Assembly: GCA_964508975.1 (NCBI GenBank)
Contig: CAZDVQ010000011.1
Span: 31,178-95,177, forward strand
Length of the DNA: 64,000 nucleotides
Direction: 5' to 3'
From: CAZDVQ01 sp964508975
GTDB lineage: Bacteria; Bacteroidota; Bacteroidia; Chitinophagales; Saprospiraceae
Shown here: piece by piece, positions 60,470 to 64,000 of the stretch
Layout of the letters: each line of letters opens with the position of its first letter
Numbering within the stretch: position 1 is the stretch's first letter
Position numbers and translations under genes: made by a program
The notes under the pieces: generated by a model
What the model was told of the DNA's origin: nothing
Databases searched by the model: none
The model's input: only the letters and a program-made list of their open reading frames with translations

Positions 60470-62421
60470 TAAATATCCGTTTTGGGCAACCACGAGCTTA
60501 TCTTGCTGCGATACTCCAAGGGAATCGGGTTACTAGCCAAGCCGAGTGATTTTAAGTTTGATAAGTTTTTCATTTCGATGGGTAGTTCAACTAAGTTGTT
60601 GCCAGACAACGATAGTGAATTTAAATTTTCGAGCTTAGAAACTTCAGGAGGGATAACGGATATCTGATTGCCATCTAGTGCTAAATCGTTCAAGTTGATT
60701 AAGTCCCATATTTCAATAGGTAAATGTGCAAGTTTATTATCGGATAGCCATAAACGCTCCAGTTTGGTAAGTTTTCCAATTTCAGCAGGGATATTATTTA
60801 GTTGGTTGTTGCCTAAGTACAGTTCCTCTAACATAGCCAATTGACCTATTTCCGCAGGAAGTTCCTTTAATGCGTTGTCGTATAAAGACAAGGTGATTAA
60901 ATTCGATAGATTCCCAATCTCAGTGGGCAGGCTTGTCAATTGATTGTCGGTCAATTGTAATTCTTGCAAGTTTTGTAAACTTCCAATTGCTGCGGGAAGG
61001 CTTGTCAATTGGTTTTCTTGTATTTCAAGTAGGTTTAGGTTTGATAGTTGGCCAATTTCAGGGGCTATGTTTGTAAGTTGATTCCAACCAAGCGATAACT
61101 TGGTCAAATTTGACAAAGTCCAAATTTCTGGGGGTAATGCAGGGATTTGATTCCAGTCTAAGCCCAGTTCGGTAAGATTCGTAAGTTTAGTAATCTCAGC
61201 GGGGAATACCACGAAATTATTCTCGCCCAGGGACAACATTCTTAAGTTTGATAAATGCACAATTTCTGGTGGGAGTTTATCTAGCTTGTTACCATACAAA
61301 TTCAGGTAAGTAAGTCTTGATAATCTTTCTATCTCGGCGGGTAGACTTGAAATTCTGTTTTTACGTAGTGTTAAAGATTTTAGATTAATCAAGCTCCATA
61401 CCTGTACTGGCACTGTATCTAAATTGTTATCAGATAGGTCAAGGCTGTATAAACTGGACAACTTAGACATTTTCTGCGGTAGATGAGTCAGTTTGTTTTT
61501 AGCTATATCTAATACTTCAAGACTGGATAAATTGACAATTTCCTCTGGCAAGCTAGTTAGGTTATTGTACCTTAAGGTTAAAAATTGGAGCTTTTGTAAA
61601 TCGCCAATTTCCTTTGGTAATTCTTTTATAAGATTAAAGCTAAGTTCGAGCGCTACTAGCTGTTTGAGTTGCTCAATTGAGCTAGGCAGTGCTGTTAATC
61701 GGTTTGCGGTCAAATCAAGGAAACGTAGTTGCTTGATATTTCCGATGTTGCTTGGTAGTATATGTAGTTTGTTGTTGTTGGCGAAGAGTTCTTGTAATCT
61801 CGGTAGCCGTTCAATGCCGTCGGGTAGGTGTACTAGTTTGTTCTCACTAAGGAACAAGACAATTAAATTAGTCAATTTGCCTAAAGTATTAGGTAATTCG
61901 CTTAACTCATTTCTCGTTAAAAATAAAAATTTTAATTTTTTTAAATTGCCGATTTCTACGGGTAGGCTTGTTAATTGATTTTCGCTTAACCATAAATGAG
62001 TTAGCTTTGACAATTGCCCAATTTCAGCTGGAATAGTTTTTAAGTTGCAGTGCGCAGCGGATAGAACCTCTAGTTGACGTAAATTACCAATACCACCCCC
62101 AAGTTCAAGATTTCGCTTATTATAATAGGAACCATCTAAGATTAATACTTTGAGTTGGGTATGTTGGCTGTAAACTTCAACGGGGATATCGAGAGGTTCT
62201 TGCCCTCTTAAATCTAATGCTTCAATGCTACTGTTCAAATCTGATAACTGATAGGCAGCCCTGTATTTTTTACCTTTTCTATGGATGAGGTAGTTTACGC
62301 TTTTAGAGCCCTCCTTTAGCTTTGTTTTGGCAAAGCCTCTATCATCAAAGTCTAGCGTGTCTAGTTGAGCCTGGGCAAACAGTCTAAGCGTAAGGCCTAG
62401 TATCAAGAGTAAATATTTCAT
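60460..62421 (-). CDS. Secreted leucine-rich-repeat protein, 22 regular repeats
   Basis: 653 residues. Signal peptide (LLLILGLTLRLFAQAQ), a short N-terminal cap, then 22 consecutive 23-residue LRRs (LPAEIGQLSKLTHLWLSEN type), ending in a C-terminal cap (LEYRSKISSWLPKTDIYYR). The repeats follow the bacterial LxxLxLxxNxLxxLPxxI consensus. AT-rich relative to dnaX. Probably binds protein ligands on the cell surface or outside; no T9SS domain. The last 10 bases overlap the ATP-grasp gene end (convergent). Confidence 0.93.
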   Translation of the reverse strand: MKYLLLILGLTLRLFAQAQLDTLDFDDRGFAKTKLKEGSKSVNYLIHRKGKKYRAAYQLSDLNSSIEALDLRGQEPLDIPVEVYSQHTQLKVLILDGSYYNKRNLELGGGIGNLRQLEVLSAAHCNLKTIPAEIGQLSKLTHLWLSENQLTSLPVEIGNLKKLKFLFLTRNELSELPNTLGKLTNLIVLFLSENKLVHLPDGIERLPRLQELFANNNKLHILPSNIGNIKQLRFLDLTANRLTALPSSIEQLKQLVALELSFNLIKELPKEIGDLQKLQFLTLRYNNLTSLPEEIVNLSSLEVLDIAKNKLTHLPQKMSKLSSLYSLDLSDNNLDTVPVQVWSLINLKSLTLRKNRISSLPAEIERLSRLTYLNLYGNKLDKLPPEIVHLSNLRMLSLGENNFVVFPAEITKLTNLTELGLDWNQIPALPPEIWTLSNLTKLSLGWNQLTNIAPEIGQLSNLNLLEIQENQLTSLPAAIGSLQNLQELQLTDNQLTSLPTEIGNLSNLITLSLYDNALKELPAEIGQLAMLEELYLGNNQLNNIPAEIGKLTKLERLWLSDNKLAHLPIEIWDLINLNDLALDGNQISVIPPEVSKLENLNSLSLSGNNLVELPIEMKNLSNLKSLGLASNPIPLEYRSKISSWLPKTDIYYR

Positions 62422-62503
62422 ATCGCTTTAAGGTATCATATGATTCAGCTCTATTATAATGGATCTAGAGTAATAAGATACAATTATAGTCACGTGACGT
62501 AGA

Positions 62504-62829
62504 GTTGTGTACAAATGGAAGTAAGATAGTTTTAAATAACCTAAAAATGCCGCACCGCGGCAGGATTTGTCAGCGATGGGTGAGGGAGTGCTGTAGGCAC
62601 GACTGGAACCCATCGAAAAGTGCCCAACAAAGATTAAGCCCTGAAGGGGCGATACTATAGACGGTGTATTTACACATTATATCGTCCTTTCAGGACTCAA
62701 TGTCTAACTGCATCTGTCGATGGGTTCCGGTCGTGCCTACAGCACTCCCTCACCCATCGCTGACAGCTTTGACCGCTTCGCGGTATTTTTAGGATGTATA
62801 AAACTATTTGATCTGTATTTGTACACAAC
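62504..62829. repeat. 326-bp near-perfect inverted-repeat (hairpin) element
   Basis: Arms 62504-62616 and 62717-62829 are both 113 bases and complementary with scattered mismatches (shared GTTGTGTACAAAT, CAGCGATGGGTGAGGGAGTG and CTGTAGGCACGAC, GGAACCCATCGA). Inside, 62633-62657 and 62677-62701 pair again (AGCCCTGAAGGGGCGAT versus ATCGTCCTTTCAGGACT), leaving an apical loop of about 19 bases. Two similar reading frames on opposite strands inside it are by-products of the symmetry, not genes. A solo arm exists at 34208-34346. MITE or structured RNA are the options. Confidence 0.85.
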
Positions 62830-62926
62830 GCTAGTGTCAATAAATATGATGTTCAAAAACAATCAAGGGCTAACTAAGGAAATCGATACACGATTACTAC
62901 AATGGGAAAATAGGCCTTGATTTATC

Positions 62927-63034
62927 CCCCGCGCCAGCGATGCGAAAGGGTGGCGCAACGCGCCAGACCGCGTAGCGGGCCGAGCGAAAGCGAGCCCTGG
63001 AGCGTAGCGACGGCCGTAGGCCGGGGCGCCCAAA
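62927..63034 (-). repeat. GC-rich intergenic element GRE-16 (minus orientation)
   Basis: Ends GGGGCGCCCAAA; most like GRE-2. Confidence 0.85.
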
Positions 63035-63079
63035 TATCCCTAAAAACTTTTGCGGTAATTGATATGAAGCTAGCCTGCT

Positions 63080-64000
63080 CTATAGGTACACCGAAACCGT
63101 CAAGGCTAGCATAGCTACAAGCGTGAGTATGGCCAACAATGGCATCACGAATTTAAGCCACTTGCTGTACGGCACATCCACCATGGTGAGTGAGGCTAAT
63201 ATTAAGCCCGTTGGGGTAATGAAAGCCATCAGTCCCATACCGTATTGGTAGGCATCTACCACTAGTTCGCGGGGCGTGCCAACCACGTCGGCCAAGGGGG
63301 CCATGATGGGCATGGTCAATACCGCCATGCCTGATGATGAGGATATGAAAAAGGATAAACCGCCAAATATAAATAGCATTACGTTGATAAACAATCCTTT
63401 GGGCATGCCTTCCACTAAGCCCGATGAGGCATGTAAAATCGTGTCGGTAATCATGCCATTGTCCATCAGCACGGTGATACCACGGGCCAAGCCGATAATC
63501 AAGGCCACGCTCAACAGCTCGTTCGAGCCTTTGATAAATGCCTCGATGAAGGTTTTCTCCCGGATGCGGGCCACAAAGGCTATCAATATAGCCCCCACAA
63601 AGAAGATGGAGGTCATTTCTAAATACCACCAGCCGAGTTTTGATACACCTACAATCATCAAGATAAACGACAAGGCGAATATGAGCAAGGTAAGCCGGAT
63701 GGATACCGTAAACGCCGGTGCCTCACTACCCTGGCGCAAAAACATAGCCTCAATAGCGGCTTTCTGGCTGTAAATAATGGACTTTGAAGCGTCTTTACGC
63801 ACACGCTCGGCATAACGGATAATGTACCAAAGGGTAATCAAAACGGCTACCACCAACATGATAACCCTGCCGTACAAACCTGAGGTCCAGTTAATCCCCG
63901 AGGCGTTCGACGCGATAATCACACTGAAAGGGTTAACCGTGGAGACCATCGTGCCGACGCAAGAACCTAGGTAAATGGCGGCCAAACCCACCATGGCATC
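63080..64000 (-). CDS. YfcC/DcuC-type membrane transporter (partial)
   Basis: The 5' end lies beyond the right edge: the frame is open through 64000. At least 306 residues with eight or more membrane helices, for example IRLTLLIFALSFILMIVGVS, GLFINVMLFIFGGLSFFISSSSGMAV (in part) and LMAFITPTGLILASL. The GLARGITVLMDNGMITDTIL and SSSSGMAVLTMPIMAPL loops match the YfcC family of putative basic amino-acid or C4-dicarboxylate-type transporters (PF03606). Substrate unknown. Confidence 0.88.
   Translation of the reverse strand, partial: DAMVGLAAIYLGSCVGTMVSTVNPFSVIIASNASGINWTSGLYGRVIMLVVAVLITLWYIIRYAERVRKDASKSIIYSQKAAIEAMFLRQGSEAPAFTVSIRLTLLIFALSFILMIVGVSKLGWWYLEMTSIFFVGAILIAFVARIREKTFIEAFIKGSNELLSVALIIGLARGITVLMDNGMITDTILHASSGLVEGMPKGLFINVMLFIFGGLSFFISSSSGMAVLTMPIMAPLADVVGTPRELVVDAYQYGMGLMAFITPTGLILASLTMVDVPYSKWLKFVMPLLAILTLVAMLALTVSVYL

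Noticed and set aside
62428..62920. Two similar reading frames (MGSSRAYSTPSPIAD and MGSGRAYSTPSPIAD) on opposite strands
   Set aside because: They arise from the two arms of the 326-bp inverted repeat, lack conserved features or a start signal, and sit in a hairpin; not genes.
592..63034. GRE copies as CRISPR arrays or tRNA genes
   Set aside because: No regularly spaced identical repeats with spacers, and no cloverleaf with CCA-adjacent acceptor stem could be drawn; they are dispersed single elements.

Overview
The window is 64 kb of a Bacteroidota chromosome. The lineage call rests on the recurring -7 promoter element TAnnTTTG, type IX secretion (T9SS) C-terminal sorting domains on several exported proteins, the fused CcoN-CcoO subunit of a cbb3 oxidase, and the large lamin-tail, GEVED and thrombospondin-type-3 surface proteins. 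A Chitinophagia/Saprospiria/Sphingobacteriia-like member is my best guess; the genus cannot be fixed from this sequence. Base composition is intermediate, with AT-rich islands (2.4-6.65 kb, 20.3-21.3 kb, 60.5-62.4 kb) and very GC-rich short intergenic blocks.

Layout. 0-2.4 kb: Hsp20 chaperone and an OmpA/TSP3 outer-membrane protein. 2.4-6.7 kb: an AT-rich island with a secreted orphan and a 1151-residue TIR - P-loop NTPase - 13x pentatricopeptide-like repeat protein, the most unusual gene here and a candidate undescribed immune receptor. 7-10.3 kb: RecQ and a 2-oxoglutarate/Fe(II) oxygenase. 10.7-14.1 kb: a giant lamin-tail-domain surface protein. 14.4-19.1 kb: CoA-binding protein, lipoprotein, ECF sigma factor with a small partner, PfkB kinase, secreted GH16 glucanase. 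19.4-21.3 kb: Rpn-type nuclease and a metallo-beta-lactamase-fold protein. 21.5-26.1 kb (minus strand): thioredoxin-like TlpA protein, PurM, UmuD, DUF5684 membrane protein, TIGR01777 epimerase. 26.1-28.2 kb: a two-gene ATPase/TOPRIM-like (DUF4276-like) putative defence pair. 28.9-34 kb: secreted subtilase, two tiny membrane proteins, a Rieske oxygenase, TcdA. 34.7-44.6 kb: the cbb3 oxidase locus (Rrf2 regulator, CcoI, CcoS, CcoNO, CcoQ, CcoP, CcoG, CcoH, SafE-like). 44.8-46.6 kb: a TetR-controlled four-gene operon. 47-53.7 kb: HemN, a LytS/LytTR pair, NlpC/P60 lipoprotein, OmpR-type regulator, ThiL. 53.8-56.8 kb: two T9SS cargo proteins. 57.3-62.4 kb: DnaX, biotin carrier protein, an orphan graspetide-type ATP-grasp, a 22-repeat LRR protein. 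63.1-64 kb: a truncated YfcC-type transporter.

How the genes work together. The cbb3 block is a full high-affinity terminal oxidase with maturation factors (copper ATPase CcoI, CcoS, CcoG, CcoH). It carries a perfect FNR/CRP-type palindrome before ccoS, and a 21-bp box that occurs twice in inverse orientation, before the Rrf2 gene and before ccoI. Oxygen-independent HemN lies about 2.4 kb downstream, so the region reads as a microaerobic respiration neighbourhood.

Between the genes lie 16 copies of a GC-rich, hairpin-dense intergenic element (called GRE here, about 105-195 bp). Read left to right their orientation alternates strictly plus/minus across all 16. Some inward-facing pairs bracket gene blocks, others sit almost next to each other. 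A separate 326-bp near-perfect hairpin element lies at 62.5-62.8 kb, with a single-arm relative at 34.2 kb. No tRNA, rRNA, CRISPR array or insertion-sequence transposase was recognised.
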